A stretch of 64,000 nt of DNA from Yinghuangia soli. Lineage in GTDB: Bacteria > Actinomycetota > Actinomycetes > Streptomycetales > Streptomycetaceae. Within the stretch, counting starts at the first letter, position 1; each line of letters opens with the position of its first letter. Where the stretch lies: contig NZ_JAKFHA010000004.1 in NCBI RefSeq assembly GCF_021502675.1, positions 71,284 through 135,283 on the forward strand. The letters run 5' to 3'. The position numbers and the translations under genes are program-made. Below, one piece after another: positions 9,166-18,076 of the stretch. The notes beneath the pieces are model-generated. The model saw only the letters and a list, made by a program, of their open reading frames with translations, had not been told where the DNA came from and did no database searches.

Positions 9166-10377
9166 ATGCGCATCTACGTGGACCTCTTCCGGGCCCGCCA
9201 CGCCGGGCGCCTGCTCGGCGGCACGCTGCTGGGTCGGCTGCCCAACGGCATGGGCATCCTGGCGATCCTGCTGCTGGCCCGCGCGGACGGGGCCGGCTAC
9301 GGGGTCGCGGGCACGCTGTCCGCGCTTTCCGGCCTGGCCACCGCGATCGGGCAGCCCGCGCTCGGGCGCTGGATGGACCGCCGCGGCCAGACCCGGGTGC
9401 TGATAGGCGGCGCCCTCGTGTCGGCGCTGGGGTACGCGGTGTTCGCGCTCGTCGGCACCGATCCGCTGTGGCTCGCGTTCGTCGCGGTGCTGGTCGCCGG
9501 GTTCGCCACGCCGCCGCTGGAGTCGGGGCTGCGGGCGCTCTGGCCCGCGGTGCTGCGGCCCGACCAGGTGCACGCCGCGTACGGCCTGGACGCCGCGGCG
9601 CAGGAGATCCTCTTCACCGCCGGTCCGCTGATCGTCGTGGTGGTCGCCGAGACCGTGTCGGAGTCGGCCGCGGTGCTGGTGACCGGCCTTCTCGGGGTGG
9701 TCGGGACGTTGGTGGTGGCGACCTGTGCGCCGTCGCGGCAGTGGCGTCCGGTCGCGCATGTGCAGCATTGGGCCGGGCCGCTGCGGTCCGCCGGACTGCG
9801 GGTCCTGCTGGCCTCGCTCGTCCTGGCCGGCACCGCGCTCGGCGTGTTCAGTGTGGCGGCCGTCGCGTACGCCGAGGACATCGGGCAGGACGCCTGGTCC
9901 GGCGGCATCATGGCCGCGATGTCGACCGGTGCCTTCGTGGGCGGTGTCGTGCACGGCGCACGCCGGTGGGCACGCCCCGCTCATCAGCGACTCCCGTGGC
10001 TGATGGCGTGTCTGACGGTGGGTTACCTGCCGCTCATCGCCGTGCCCGGCCCCTGGCCGATGATGGTGCTGGGCGCGGTGTCCGGGGTGTTCCTGGCACC
10101 GGTCATCGCCTGCACGTTCACGCTGGTCGACGAACTGGCCCCGAAGGGCACGGTGACCGAGGCGTTCGCGTGGGTCGTCGCGGCGATGGGCACCGGTGCC
10201 GCGATCGGTACGGCGGTCGCCGGATTCGCCGGTGAAGTCGGCGGTGTCAGGGCCGCGTTCGCGGTGGCGCCGGTCGGTGTGGCGCTGGGTTTGGCGGTGT
10301 TGGCAGCCGGCCGGAAGCGGTTGTCCGGCGGCGTGATCGACATCGAGGGAATCACCCCCCGCGAGTTGGTGCCGTAA
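9166..10377 (+). CDS. MFS transporter (probable efflux)
   Basis: This 403-residue integral membrane protein shows about 12 hydrophobic segments and the MFS loop 2-3 motif (GRWMDRRGQTRVL). It belongs to the major facilitator superfamily, in the drug/metabolite exporter style. The ATG at 9166 is preferred (GGCAGG 7 nt upstream, N-terminus directly before the first helix); an in-frame ATG at 9148 is the alternative. It is divergently paired with the LacI regulator, whose likely operator overlaps its upstream region. Substrate unknown. I recall LacI/MFS genes at this position in other streptomycetes. Confidence 0.88.
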   Translation: MRIYVDLFRARHAGRLLGGTLLGRLPNGMGILAILLLARADGAGYGVAGTLSALSGLATAIGQPALGRWMDRRGQTRVLIGGALVSALGYAVFALVGTDPLWLAFVAVLVAGFATPPLESGLRALWPAVLRPDQVHAAYGLDAAAQEILFTAGPLIVVVVAETVSESAAVLVTGLLGVVGTLVVATCAPSRQWRPVAHVQHWAGPLRSAGLRVLLASLVLAGTALGVFSVAAVAYAEDIGQDAWSGGIMAAMSTGAFVGGVVHGARRWARPAHQRLPWLMACLTVGYLPLIAVPGPWPMMVLGAVSGVFLAPVIACTFTLVDELAPKGTVTEAFAWVVAAMGTGAAIGTAVAGFAGEVGGVRAAFAVAPVGVALGLAVLAAGRKRLSGGVIDIEGITPRELVP

Positions 10378-10393
10378 CAGCACATCAGCGGCG

Positions 10394-10399
10394 TAATGT
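10394..10399 (+). promoter_or_regulatory. -10 box (TAATGT) for leaderless pafA transcript
   Basis: TAATGT ends 6 nt before the pafA ATG at 10406 and no Shine-Dalgarno lies between, which is the pattern of a leaderless mRNA starting on the A of ATG. Confidence 0.6.
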
Positions 10400-10405
10400 T
10401 GGTTC

Positions 10406-11767
10406 ATGGACCGCCGAATCTTCGGGCTCGAAAACGAGTACGGCGTCACCTGCACGTTCCGCGGACAGCGCAGGCTGTCCCCGGACGAGGTGGCGCGGTA
10501 CCTGTTTCGCCGAGTCGTCTCGTGGGGCCGGAGCAGCAACGTCTTCCTACGCAACGGGGCCAGGCTGTACCTGGATGTGGGCAGCCACCCCGAATACGCC
10601 ACGCCGGAGTGCGACTCCGTACCCGAACTGGTCGTGCACGACAAAGCGGGCGAGCGCATCCTCGAAGGCCTTCTGGTGGACGCCGAACGGCGGCTGCACG
10701 AAGAGGGCATCGCCGGCGACGTGTACCTGTTCAAGAACAACACCGACTCCGCGGGGAACTCGTACGGCTGCCACGAGAACTACCTGGTGGCCCGGCACGG
10801 CGAGTTCTCCCGGCTGGCGGACATCCTCATCCCGTTCCTGGTGACCCGTCAGATGCTGTGCGGCGCGGGCAAGGTGCTCCAGACCCCGCGCGGTGCGGTG
10901 TACTGCGTGAGCCAGCGGGCCGAGCACATCTGGGAGGGCGTCAGTTCGGCGACCACCCGGTCGCGTCCGATAATCAACACCCGCGACGAACCGCATGCGG
11001 ACGCCGAGCGGTACCGGCGCCTGCACGTGATCGTGGGCGACTCGAACATGGCCGAACCGACCACGATGCTCAAGGTCGGCGCGACCGACCTGGTGCTGCG
11101 CATGATCGAGGCCGGCATGGTCATGCGGGACCTGACCCTGGAGAACCCGATCCGGGCGATCCGCGAGGTCAGCCACGACATGACCGGCCAGCGCAAGGTG
11201 CGGCTGGCGAACGGGCGCGAGGCGTCCGCGCTGGAGATCCAGCTGGAGTACCTGACCAAGGCCATGGACTTCGCCGACCGCCGGGGCATCCGCACCGGCA
11301 CCGTGCAGCAGGTCCTCGACCTGTGGGAGCGCACCCTGACCGCGGTGCAGACCGGGAACCTCGACCTGGTCGGCCGGGAGATCGACTGGGTCATCAAGTA
11401 CCAGCTGATCGAGCGGTACCGGGCCAAGCACAGCCTGCCGATGGCGTCGCCGCGGGTGGCGCAGATCGACCTGGCGTACCACGACATCCACCGCCGCCGG
11501 GGGCTGTACTACCTGATGGAGCGGCGCGGCCAGATCGAGCGGATCGGGCAGGACGTCAAGATCTTCGAGGCGAAGTCGGTGCCGCCGCAGACCACCCGGG
11601 CGCGGCTGCGCGGCGAGTTCATCAAGAAGGCGCAGGAGCAGCGCCGCGACTTCACGGTCGACTGGGTGCACCTGAAGCTCAACGACCAGGCGCAGCGCAC
11701 CGTGCTGTGCAAGGACCCGTTCCGGGCGGTCGACGACCGCGTGGAGAAGCTGATCGCCAGCATGTAG
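10406..11767 (+). CDS. pafA: Pup-protein ligase PafA
   Basis: PafA uses ATP to form an isopeptide bond between the C-terminal Glu of deamidated Pup and lysines of target proteins. It is a Dop paralogue of the carboxylate-amine ligase fold. The conserved N-terminal IFGLENEYG motif and catalytic Asp57 ([12 protein letters not shown]) are intact. The length of 453 residues is normal. It is separated from pup-prcBA by the LacI/MFS pair. A TANNNT box 6 nt upstream and the lack of a Shine-Dalgarno indicate its own leaderless transcript. A helical-phase tandem repeat follows its stop codon. Confidence 0.97.
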   Translation: MDRRIFGLENEYGVTCTFRGQRRLSPDEVARYLFRRVVSWGRSSNVFLRNGARLYLDVGSHPEYATPECDSVPELVVHDKAGERILEGLLVDAERRLHEEGIAGDVYLFKNNTDSAGNSYGCHENYLVARHGEFSRLADILIPFLVTRQMLCGAGKVLQTPRGAVYCVSQRAEHIWEGVSSATTRSRPIINTRDEPHADAERYRRLHVIVGDSNMAEPTTMLKVGATDLVLRMIEAGMVMRDLTLENPIRAIREVSHDMTGQRKVRLANGREASALEIQLEYLTKAMDFADRRGIRTGTVQQVLDLWERTLTAVQTGNLDLVGREIDWVIKYQLIERYRAKHSLPMASPRVAQIDLAYHDIHRRRGLYYLMERRGQIERIGQDVKIFEAKSVPPQTTRARLRGEFIKKAQEQRRDFTVDWVHLKLNDQAQRTVLCKDPFRAVDDRVEKLIASM

Positions 11768-11777
11768 CACGCCGCAG

Positions 11778-11843
11778 AGTGCGGCAGCAGTGCGGCAGTA
11801 GTGCGGAAGCAGCAGGCAAGCAGTGCGGAAGCGGTACGGAATC
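11778..11843. repeat. 11-bp tandem repeat (six units) downstream of pafA
   Basis: Units start at 11778, 11789, 11800, 11811, 11822 and 11833 with consensus AGTGCGGMAGC. Four are near-identical and two are degenerate. The exact 11-bp period equals about one DNA helical turn. It lies between pafA and the FKBP lipoprotein gene. Confidence 0.8.
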
Positions 11844-12034
11844 CGCGGGCCGCCTGCCGGGGCCGTCGCAGGGGCAGGGGTGCCCGTGCGGCGGCCCCGT
11901 TCCGTCCGGCGCGGGGCGCGGGGCCGTGATGTTACGCACGGGTACGGTTCGGCAACGGGTTTGGTCTTCACACGATTCCGACTTGGGTTGGCCGTAGAGT
12001 GTCCGCGTCCTGTCGGCTCTTGTAGAGGATCACC

Positions 12035-13042
12035 GTGCGCCGTTTTGCCGCGCTGCTTCTTGTCCCTGCCTTGATGCTCGGTGCCGCGGCGTGCGGCGAC
12101 GACGACAAGGCCGGCAAGAACAACGCCACTTCCAGCCCGTCGTCGACCAAGGAGGCCCGCAAGGCCGGGGTCAGCACGACCGGCGCTGCGACCGCGAATC
12201 CCGCCTTCGGGCAGGCCCCGGACATCAAGATTCCGGACGGCAACCCGCCGGCGGGCCTGCAGGTCCAGGTGCTGACCGAGGGCACCGGGGCGGTGGTCGG
12301 CGGACAGGACATGGTCAACGCCAACTACGAGGGCGTCTCCTGGAGCAGCCGCAAGGTCTTCGACAGCTCCTTCGAGCGCGGCGAGCCCGCCGAGTTCTAC
12401 CTCGAGGCCGTCATCAAGGGCTGGACGCAGGCCCTGACCGGCAAGAAGGTCGGCAGCCGCCTGCTGCTCACCATCCCCTCGGAGCTGGGCTACGGCGCGA
12501 CCGGCAAGGGCGACGACATCAAGTCGAACGAGACCCTGGTCTTCGTGGTCGACATCGTCGGCACGCGCCCCGGGTACGCGACCGGCACCCCGGTGCCGCC
12601 GAACCCGGACCTGCCGACCGTCACCACCGAGGGCGTCAAGGTCACCGGCATGACGTTCCCGGCCGGCAAGGCCGCGCCGACCGCGATCGCCAACCAGAAC
12701 CTGATCGAGGGCACCGGCGCGCCGGTGGCCGCGGGCGACACCGTCGAGGCCCAGATCGTGCAGTGGATCTGGGGCCAGCCGCAGGCGTACGGCTCGTCGT
12801 GGGCGACGACCGGTCCGCAGGAGCTGCCGCTGACCGAGGCCGGCACCTCCGGCGCCCCGCCGATCCTGAAGTCGCTGATCGACGGCCTGACCGGCAAGAA
12901 GGTCGGCAGCCGCGTGATGCTGGTCCTGCCGCCGGACAAGGCCTTCGGCGCGGCGGCGCAGGCGGACAAGAACATCCCCGCGAACGCCACGTTCGTGCTG
13001 GTCCTGGACATCGTGAAGTCGGGCCCGGCGAAGGCTTCTTGA
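12035..13042 (+). CDS. FKBP-type peptidyl-prolyl isomerase, two-domain lipoprotein
   Basis: This is an extracytoplasmic prolyl cis-trans isomerase or folding factor. The signal peptide ends in a lipobox (LGAAAC, Cys20). Two FKBP domains follow a charged linker, at about residues 68-175 and 205-333. Both carry recognisable FKBP motifs (a GWTQALTGKKVGSR-type segment in the first, LIDGLTGKKVGSR in the second), although the second lacks parts of the canonical VDF/GW active site and may be non-catalytic. The GTG start at 12035 follows AGAGGAT. A single-domain cytosolic FKBP is next, and I recall this pairing from other streptomycete paf regions. Confidence 0.92.
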   Translation: MRRFAALLLVPALMLGAAACGDDDKAGKNNATSSPSSTKEARKAGVSTTGAATANPAFGQAPDIKIPDGNPPAGLQVQVLTEGTGAVVGGQDMVNANYEGVSWSSRKVFDSSFERGEPAEFYLEAVIKGWTQALTGKKVGSRLLLTIPSELGYGATGKGDDIKSNETLVFVVDIVGTRPGYATGTPVPPNPDLPTVTTEGVKVTGMTFPAGKAAPTAIANQNLIEGTGAPVAAGDTVEAQIVQWIWGQPQAYGSSWATTGPQELPLTEAGTSGAPPILKSLIDGLTGKKVGSRVMLVLPPDKAFGAAAQADKNIPANATFVLVLDIVKSGPAKAS

Positions 13043-13166
13043 CCGGTCCGCCTGCCGCGGCCGCCGGGAAATCCGGTCCGGCCGCGGCGGGGCGGGGCGC
13101 ATGGTGCGCCCCCGGACTGGAAGAGTGTCGGACGACAGTCGTCACGCAACAAGGAGCAGTACCGCG

Positions 13167-13544
13167 ATGAGCAGCAACGAGAAGCCCGAGATCGACTTCC
13201 CGGGCGGCGAGCCGCCGGCCCAGCTCGAGATCACCGACATCTGGGTGGGCGAGGGCGAAGAGGCCAAGGCCGGCCACACCGTGGCGGCCGACTACGTCGG
13301 CGTGGCCTTCTCCACCGGCGAGGAGTTCGACGCCAGCTGGAACCGCGGCGCGCCGCTGGAGTTCCCGCTCGGCGGGGGCCGCGTCATCCAGGGCTGGGAC
13401 CAGGGCATCCAGGGCATGAAGGTGGGCGGCCGCCGCAAGCTGGTCATCCCGCCGCACATGGCTTACGGCGACCACAGCCCGACGCCGGCGATCAAGCCGG
13501 GCGAGACGCTGATCTTCGTGGTCGACCTGCGCGGCGTGCGCTAA
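13167..13544 (+). CDS. FKBP-type peptidyl-prolyl isomerase, cytosolic single domain
   Basis: This 125-residue protein is essentially one FKBP domain (residues 20-125). The hallmark residues FDASW, RVIQGWDQGIQGMKVGGRR and PPHMAYG are all in place, so it should be an active isomerase. It has no signal peptide. The ATG at 13167 is chosen because AAGGAG lies 10 nt upstream; longer upstream starts lack this. A bidirectional terminator follows at 13563-13597. Confidence 0.93.
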   Translation: MSSNEKPEIDFPGGEPPAQLEITDIWVGEGEEAKAGHTVAADYVGVAFSTGEEFDASWNRGAPLEFPLGGGRVIQGWDQGIQGMKVGGRRKLVIPPHMAYGDHSPTPAIKPGETLIFVVDLRGVR

Positions 13545-13562
13545 AGCGCACCGGAACGCACC

Positions 13563-13597
13563 AAGGGCGGCATCCCCCAAGGGGTGCCGCCCTTTCG
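13563..13597. terminator. Stem-loop with T-run between FKBP and DUF3866 genes
   Basis: AAGGGCGGCATCCCC (13563-13577) pairs with 13581-13594 and is followed by TTT. It lies between convergent genes. Confidence 0.85.
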
Positions 13598-13689
13598 CGC
13601 ACTAGGTGTCGGTACGGGGGCGCTCCTGACCACCTGTGCCGCCGCACTTCCGCTGTACCCCTGGAGTGGGGGCGTGTGGCGGTTGGTGA

Positions 13690-14802
13690 TCAAGCAGTGG
13701 TGGTTGGCGCAGTGGTGGGCGGCAGCAGGGTCGCTGCGTGGCGTCCTGCGGCTGCCGAGGCCAGGAAGTGCGCGTAGTCCTCGTCCAGTCCGCGGCCCAT
13801 CGTGGACAGCTTCACCGGTGCGGACCGCAGCGCCTCGTCGAGTCCGTCGACCGGCACGGTGACCACACGATGCCGGGCGCGCAGCGGCGCGACGTCGGCG
13901 ACCAGCTGTGAGGCCAGGGGTTCGGCGACCTCCGGGACGATGACATCGGCGGCCACCAGGGCCACACGCCCGTATGCGGTGAGGCTGTGGTGCGAGATGC
14001 CCTGGTGCCGTTCGCGCGCATCCGCGTCGGAGATGCGCAGTGCGGCGACCGCACGGCCGCCCAGCGCCGCCGCGGCGTTGACCGCCTCGCCGGCCGCGAC
14101 GCCGGAGAAGCCCCAGCGGGTGTCGGTGCCGAGGTTGCCCGGCCCCTGGGTCACCACCGCGATGTCGGCGCCGAGGACGTGCCGGGCGGCGAGCAGGCCG
14201 GTGTGCACGGTGACCGCCTCCAAGTCGCCGCCTACGGCCTGACCGGTCGTGACCGTACCGGCCAGCCAGCCGGCCTCGCGCAGCGCCGCAGCGGTCATGG
14301 AGAACCACGCAGGCAGCGCGCCCCCGTCCGTCATCACGTAGACGATGCGCGCGCCGGGGCGCACCGCGCGCACGCCCGCGCAAATGGCGGGCAGGGCGGA
14401 GTGCAGGTCCGCGACGACGACGGGCATCGCGCCCAGGTCGTCCGCGTCGCGGAGCACGTCGTGGTGCGGCGAATCCTGTTCGTCCGCGCCGAGCACGACC
14501 GCTTGCAGGGGCGAGTAGCGGCCCTTGACGAGATGCCCGGGGCCGGCGGGCGGGTCCGCGGGCAGCCGGTCGGGGAGCGCGACGACCAGGGCGTATCCGC
14601 CGGTGCCGAGCCCCATGGTCTGCGCGGTGGTGTTGAGCAGCACGGTGTCGCCGGGCTCGGGCCGACCCACGAGCTCCGGGTAGGCGAGCGCCCGCACCGA
14701 TGCCCCCGCGTTCCCGTCGTCCTCGATGCGGACGGTCAGTTCGACCGCGCCGCGCCACTCGCGCCGGATGTCCACTACCTCACCGCGCCGCCACGTGATC
14801 AC
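13690..14802 (-). CDS. DUF3866 family protein
   Basis: This conserved actinobacterial protein of 370 residues has no established activity. It has an N-terminal beta-rich part (residues 1-60, WRRGEVVDIRREW), then an alpha/beta region with Gly-rich turns (GLGTGGYALVV, YVMTDGGALP, GPGNLGTDTRWGFSG). There is no signal peptide or clear membrane helix. The GTG start at 14802 (MITWRR) is supported by family-like N-terminal sequence. It is divergent from pafB and convergent with the FKBP gene; I recall the same neighbour from other streptomycetes. Confidence 0.85.
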   Translation of the reverse strand: MITWRRGEVVDIRREWRGAVELTVRIEDDGNAGASVRALAYPELVGRPEPGDTVLLNTTAQTMGLGTGGYALVVALPDRLPADPPAGPGHLVKGRYSPLQAVVLGADEQDSPHHDVLRDADDLGAMPVVVADLHSALPAICAGVRAVRPGARIVYVMTDGGALPAWFSMTAAALREAGWLAGTVTTGQAVGGDLEAVTVHTGLLAARHVLGADIAVVTQGPGNLGTDTRWGFSGVAAGEAVNAAAALGGRAVAALRISDADARERHQGISHHSLTAYGRVALVAADVIVPEVAEPLASQLVADVAPLRARHRVVTVPVDGLDEALRSAPVKLSTMGRGLDEDYAHFLASAAAGRHAATLLPPTTAPTTTA

Positions 14803-15025
14803 GGTGGGTGAGGCTAGTGGAGACGCCCGCGCAAGGCGAGTCGGCTGCGCAGAGCCGCTGCCGGCGCTTGGCAGCCGGTCGCACAGAGTGCGCGCGGACG
14901 CGGTACGGTCGGGGCGGAACGCGCTGCGCTGCCCCGTGAGTCACACGCCGGGGAGCGGGCTGCGCCCGGACACCGGACAGGCCGGACACACCGGACAGTC
15001 GAGCCAAGCCAAGGGGCGGGAACGG

Positions 15026-16048
15026 ATGGCGATCCCCAAGCAGGAGCGGTTGGTGAGCCTGGTCATGTGCCTGCTCGCCGCGCGCCGGTACGTCACGAAA
15101 GAGGAGCTGCGCTCCTCGATCGAGTCGTACCGCATGTGCACCTCCGACGAGGCCTTCGACCGGATGTTCGAGCGCGACAAGGACGACGTCCGCGAGCTGG
15201 GCTTCACCATCGAGACCGGCGCGAACGACCCGCTCGTGGAGTCGGCGGACGGCTACCGGATCCGCCCCGAGCACAACACGCTGCCGCCGGTCGACCTCGA
15301 CCCGGAGGAGGCCGCGGCGCTCGCGCTGGCGGCGGGCGCGTGGCAGCAGTCGTCGCTGTCCGGTGCCGCGACGGGCGCGCTCTACAAGCTGAAGGCGGCC
15401 GGCGTCGAGATCGACACCGCACCGCTGACCTCGGTCGAACCGCGGGTCACCGCGCGGGAGTCCGCGTTCGGCCCGCTCCTGGAGGCGCTGCGGGCGCGGC
15501 GTCCGGTGCAGTTCACGTACCGCGGTTCCGGCGCCGCCGAGGCCAGCCAGCGGGTCGTGGAGCCGTGGGGCATGAGCTGCTGGCGCGGCCGCTGGTACCT
15601 GGTCGGCTGGGCGCGCGACCGCGAGGAGCAGCGGGTGTTCCGCCTGGAGCGCGTGCTGGACAAGCCCAAGCCGAAGATCCTGCGCGAGGAACTGCGCGCG
15701 CCGGTCCCGGAGAACGTCGACATCCGGGCGCAGGTCGCCCGGTTCGCGGGCGAGGGCGGCGAGGGTTCGGCGCGGATCCGGCTGCGGGCCGGCGCCGGTT
15801 TCCCGCTGCGCGCCCGGGCCACTGCGGTGAAGCAGGTCGACGAGGCCTGGGACGAGCTGGAGTTGCCGTACGGGCACGGCCTGCACAGCTGGCTGGCCGA
15901 GTTCGGTGCGGACGTGGTGGTGCTGGACCCGCCGGACCTGCGCGGCGCGGTGGTACGGCAGTTGCGGGCCGCGGCCGGCCTCCCGGTGGGTGCGGGAGCC
16001 GCGGGCGTCGGGGCGGGGCACGAGGCGAGTGAGGGCATTTCCGCATGA
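15026..16048 (+). CDS. pafB: WYL-domain transcriptional regulator PafB
   Basis: PafB forms, with PafC, a transcriptional activator of the LexA/RecA-independent DNA-damage response; despite the name it is not needed for pupylation. A winged helix-turn-helix (about residues 1-80) precedes a WYL domain (about 145-230, with PWGMSCWRGRWYLVGWARD) and a WCX C-terminal extension. The length of 340 residues is typical. The start ATG 15026 (MAIPKQERLV) follows GGGGCGGG; upstream in-frame sequence is non-coding. Its stop overlaps the pafC start (ATGA). Confidence 0.93.
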   Translation: MAIPKQERLVSLVMCLLAARRYVTKEELRSSIESYRMCTSDEAFDRMFERDKDDVRELGFTIETGANDPLVESADGYRIRPEHNTLPPVDLDPEEAAALALAAGAWQQSSLSGAATGALYKLKAAGVEIDTAPLTSVEPRVTARESAFGPLLEALRARRPVQFTYRGSGAAEASQRVVEPWGMSCWRGRWYLVGWARDREEQRVFRLERVLDKPKPKILREELRAPVPENVDIRAQVARFAGEGGEGSARIRLRAGAGFPLRARATAVKQVDEAWDELELPYGHGLHSWLAEFGADVVVLDPPDLRGAVVRQLRAAAGLPVGAGAAGVGAGHEASEGISA

Positions 16049-17001
16049 GCAATGCACTGGATGACACCCGCCGGCTGCTGTCGCTGGTCGCGTACCTGCG
16101 GGAGCGGCCCGGGGCGCGCCTGGAGGACGTGGCGCGTGCTTTCGGCCACGACATCGGCGCCATCGAGGCCGACCTGGGCACGCTGCACATGTGCGGCACC
16201 AGCTTCATGGCCGACGACCTGCTCGAACCGCACGTGGACGCGGACGGCCGGGTGTGGCTGGACAACGCGGACGCCCCGGTGCGGCCGGTGCGGCTGGCCC
16301 CGCACGAGGCCCTGACGCTGCTGGTCGCGCTCCGCGCGCTGGCCGGGCTGTCCGGGCTCCGGGACCGGGACCGCGAGGCGCTGGGCCGGGTCACCGCCAA
16401 GCTGGAGGACGCGGCGGGCGAGGCGGCCCAGGTCGCGGCGCACGTGAGCGTGGAGTTCGAGGCCGAGGAGTCGTCGTTCGCGACGATGGACCGGGCGATC
16501 GCCGAGAAGCGCGTGCTGAAGCTGAGCTACTACGTGCCGCGCCGCGACCAGGTGACCGAGCGCGTGGTGGACCCGGTGCGGCTGCTGCTCGTCGAGGGCC
16601 GCCCGTACCTGCTGGCCTGGTGCCGTACCGCGGAGGACCGGCGGCTGTTCCGGCTGGACCGGGTGGTGGCCGCGGAGCTGCTGGACGAGGCGTCCGAGCC
16701 GCCCACGGTGGCGCCTTTCGATCCGGCGGACGGCCTGGTGCAGCCGACCCCCGACGACATCGAGGTCGTCCTCGAACTGGGGCCCGGCGGGCGCTGGGTG
16801 CGGGAGTATTACCCGTACGACAGCCTCGAGGAACTGCCGGACGGCGGCCTGCGGTTGACGCTGCGCACGCCGGACCCGTCGGTGATGCGCCGGCTGGCGC
16901 TGCGGCTGGGCGAGCACGGCCGCGTGGTGGCGCCCGCCGAGCTGGCCGACGAGGTGCAGCGGACCGCCGAGGCGGCGCTGGCGGCGTACGCGGGCGTCTG
17001 A
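16045..17001 (+). CDS. pafC: WYL-domain transcriptional regulator PafC
   Basis: PafC is the partner of PafB in the DNA-damage-responsive heteromeric activator. It has the same domain order: N-terminal HTH (residues 1-75, RRLLSLVAYLRERPGARLEDV), central WYL domain (about 150-215, RPYLLAWCRTAEDRRLFRLDR) and C-terminal WCX region. The length of 318 residues is normal. The 4-bp overlap with pafB implies stoichiometric co-translation. Confidence 0.93.
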   Translation: MSNALDDTRRLLSLVAYLRERPGARLEDVARAFGHDIGAIEADLGTLHMCGTSFMADDLLEPHVDADGRVWLDNADAPVRPVRLAPHEALTLLVALRALAGLSGLRDRDREALGRVTAKLEDAAGEAAQVAAHVSVEFEAEESSFATMDRAIAEKRVLKLSYYVPRRDQVTERVVDPVRLLLVEGRPYLLAWCRTAEDRRLFRLDRVVAAELLDEASEPPTVAPFDPADGLVQPTPDDIEVVLELGPGGRWVREYYPYDSLEELPDGGLRLTLRTPDPSVMRRLALRLGEHGRVVAPAELADEVQRTAEAALAAYAGV

Positions 17002-17130
17002 CGCCGCTGCGGCCTCTTGCCCGGCGCGGCAGGACGGCAGGACAGTAGTGCGGCGGTGCAGCAAGACCGAGGGTCCAGAGTCCGACCGGTGCGCTCTGCG
17101 CGGGCGCGCTGCACACATGAGGAGCGGCGG

Positions 17131-17352
17131 ATGGCGACGTTCACGGCGCGTTGCCCGGAGTGCGGCCGGGTCGAGCTGACGGCGGATCAGCTGCGGCTCG
17201 TGCTCCGCAGGGACAAGCCGGGGGAGCCGAGCAAGTCGTTCTACGTCTTCCGCTGCCCGGGCTGCGACGACTCGGTGCGGCGCCCGGCCGGCGAGAAGAT
17301 CGTCGAACTGCTGTCGGACGGCGGCGTGCCGTCGATGCAGGTCGCGGGCTGA
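17131..17352 (+). CDS. Small zinc-ribbon protein
   Basis: This 73-residue protein has two Cys-x-x-Cys knuckles (CPEC at residues 8-11 and CPGC near 42-45) bracketing a short basic segment, the pattern of a single zinc ribbon. No named family was recognised. The ATG at 17131 has GAGGAGCGG just upstream, which excludes longer starts. It lies between pafC and a small membrane-protein gene on the same strand, so it may be part of that transcript. Binding to nucleic acid or protein is possible but unsupported. Confidence 0.75.
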   Translation: MATFTARCPECGRVELTADQLRLVLRRDKPGEPSKSFYVFRCPGCDDSVRRPAGEKIVELLSDGGVPSMQVAG

Positions 17353-17372
17353 GCCCCGGGTAGGGTCGCGCC

Positions 17373-17558
17373 ATGCTTCTGTGGGTTCTGCTCGCCGCCG
17401 CGCTGCTGCTGGTCGTCGCGGGTCTGGCGGTCCTGGGCCGGCTGGCCTTCCGGCTGGCCCGTGAGGTGCGTCACTTGGCGGGGGAGATCGGCGATGCGAC
17501 GGACCGCATCGGCCGTGCTGCGGCCGATCTGGACGACGCCCGCGCCGGCCTCCACTGA
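17373..17558 (+). CDS. Small membrane protein
   Basis: This 61-residue protein has one strongly hydrophobic N-terminal helix (residues 1-24) followed by an amphipathic helical segment (LAREVRHLAGEIGDATDRIGRAA), the style of a small membrane-anchored coiled protein. It starts at ATG 17373, 20 bp after the zinc-ribbon gene. Its stop codon lies inside the operator-like palindrome at 17554-17569. No family assignment. Confidence 0.6.
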   Translation: MLLWVLLAAALLLVVAGLAVLGRLAFRLAREVRHLAGEIGDATDRIGRAAADLDDARAGLH

Positions 17559-17569
17559 AAATTTAGTCA
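17554..17569. promoter_or_regulatory. TetR-type operator-like palindrome upstream of tatA
   Basis: ACTGA-AAAT-TTAGT-CA matches the operator at 50896-50909 in 13 of 14 positions, including the AAAT spacer and trailing CAAT. It lies 168 bp upstream of tatA in an AT-rich patch. See the findings for the proposed regulon. Confidence 0.45.
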
Positions 17570-17734
17570 ATCCTGGGTCTGTACAGGGCTGACAGGTTGG
17601 AAGATCGTGGATTAACGTCCGGTCACCAACGGGTTCTCAAAGCGCCCGGTGTTCGCCACGATGGCGTTGCACAGCCGTAACACTGATCGGCGTACGATCG
17701 GACCCATCAACCCCCCGGTTATGAGGTAGCAACT

Positions 17735-18043
17735 ATGTTCGGCAGGCTTGGACCCACCGAGATCATCCTGATCCTGGTCATCGTCGTTCTTCTGTTCGGT
17801 GCCAAGAAGCTGCCGGACACCGCTCGGGCGCTCGGCCGCTCGATGCGCATCCTCAAGAGCGAGGCCAAGGCGATGAAGACCGACGACGCGCAGGCCGACG
17901 CGGCCGCCGCGAAGCCGGCCGACACCGCGGCCGAAGCCCCCCGGACGATCCAGGCGGCGCCCGGCGACGTGTCGCAGGCGCGCCCCGTGAGCGAGCCCGT
18001 GTCGCAGCGCCCCGTGGGCGAGCCCGACGCGAACCGTCGCTGA
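17735..18043 (+). CDS. tatA: Sec-independent protein translocase subunit TatA
   Basis: TatA is the pore- or weakening-forming subunit of the twin-arginine translocase. It has a short N-terminal transmembrane helix (residues 1-22, with FGRLGPTEIILIL), the conserved FG hinge (LLFGAKKLPDTARALG), an amphipathic helix and a charged tail, 102 residues in all. The ATG start at 17735 follows GAGG. tatC is 33 bp downstream, so they form one transcript. Three Tat substrates are predicted in this window (the exported deiminases at 49-55 kb). Confidence 0.96.
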   Translation: MFGRLGPTEIILILVIVVLLFGAKKLPDTARALGRSMRILKSEAKAMKTDDAQADAAAAKPADTAAEAPRTIQAAPGDVSQARPVSEPVSQRPVGEPDANRR

Positions 18044-18076
18044 CCCTTTCCAGCCCCCCGGAGTCGGCCCGCCAAG

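Noticed and set aside
17667-17698. TTGCAC/TACGAT as a tatA promoter
   Set aside because: The spacer is 20 bp, longer than the usual 16-19, so the match is too weak to list as a feature.
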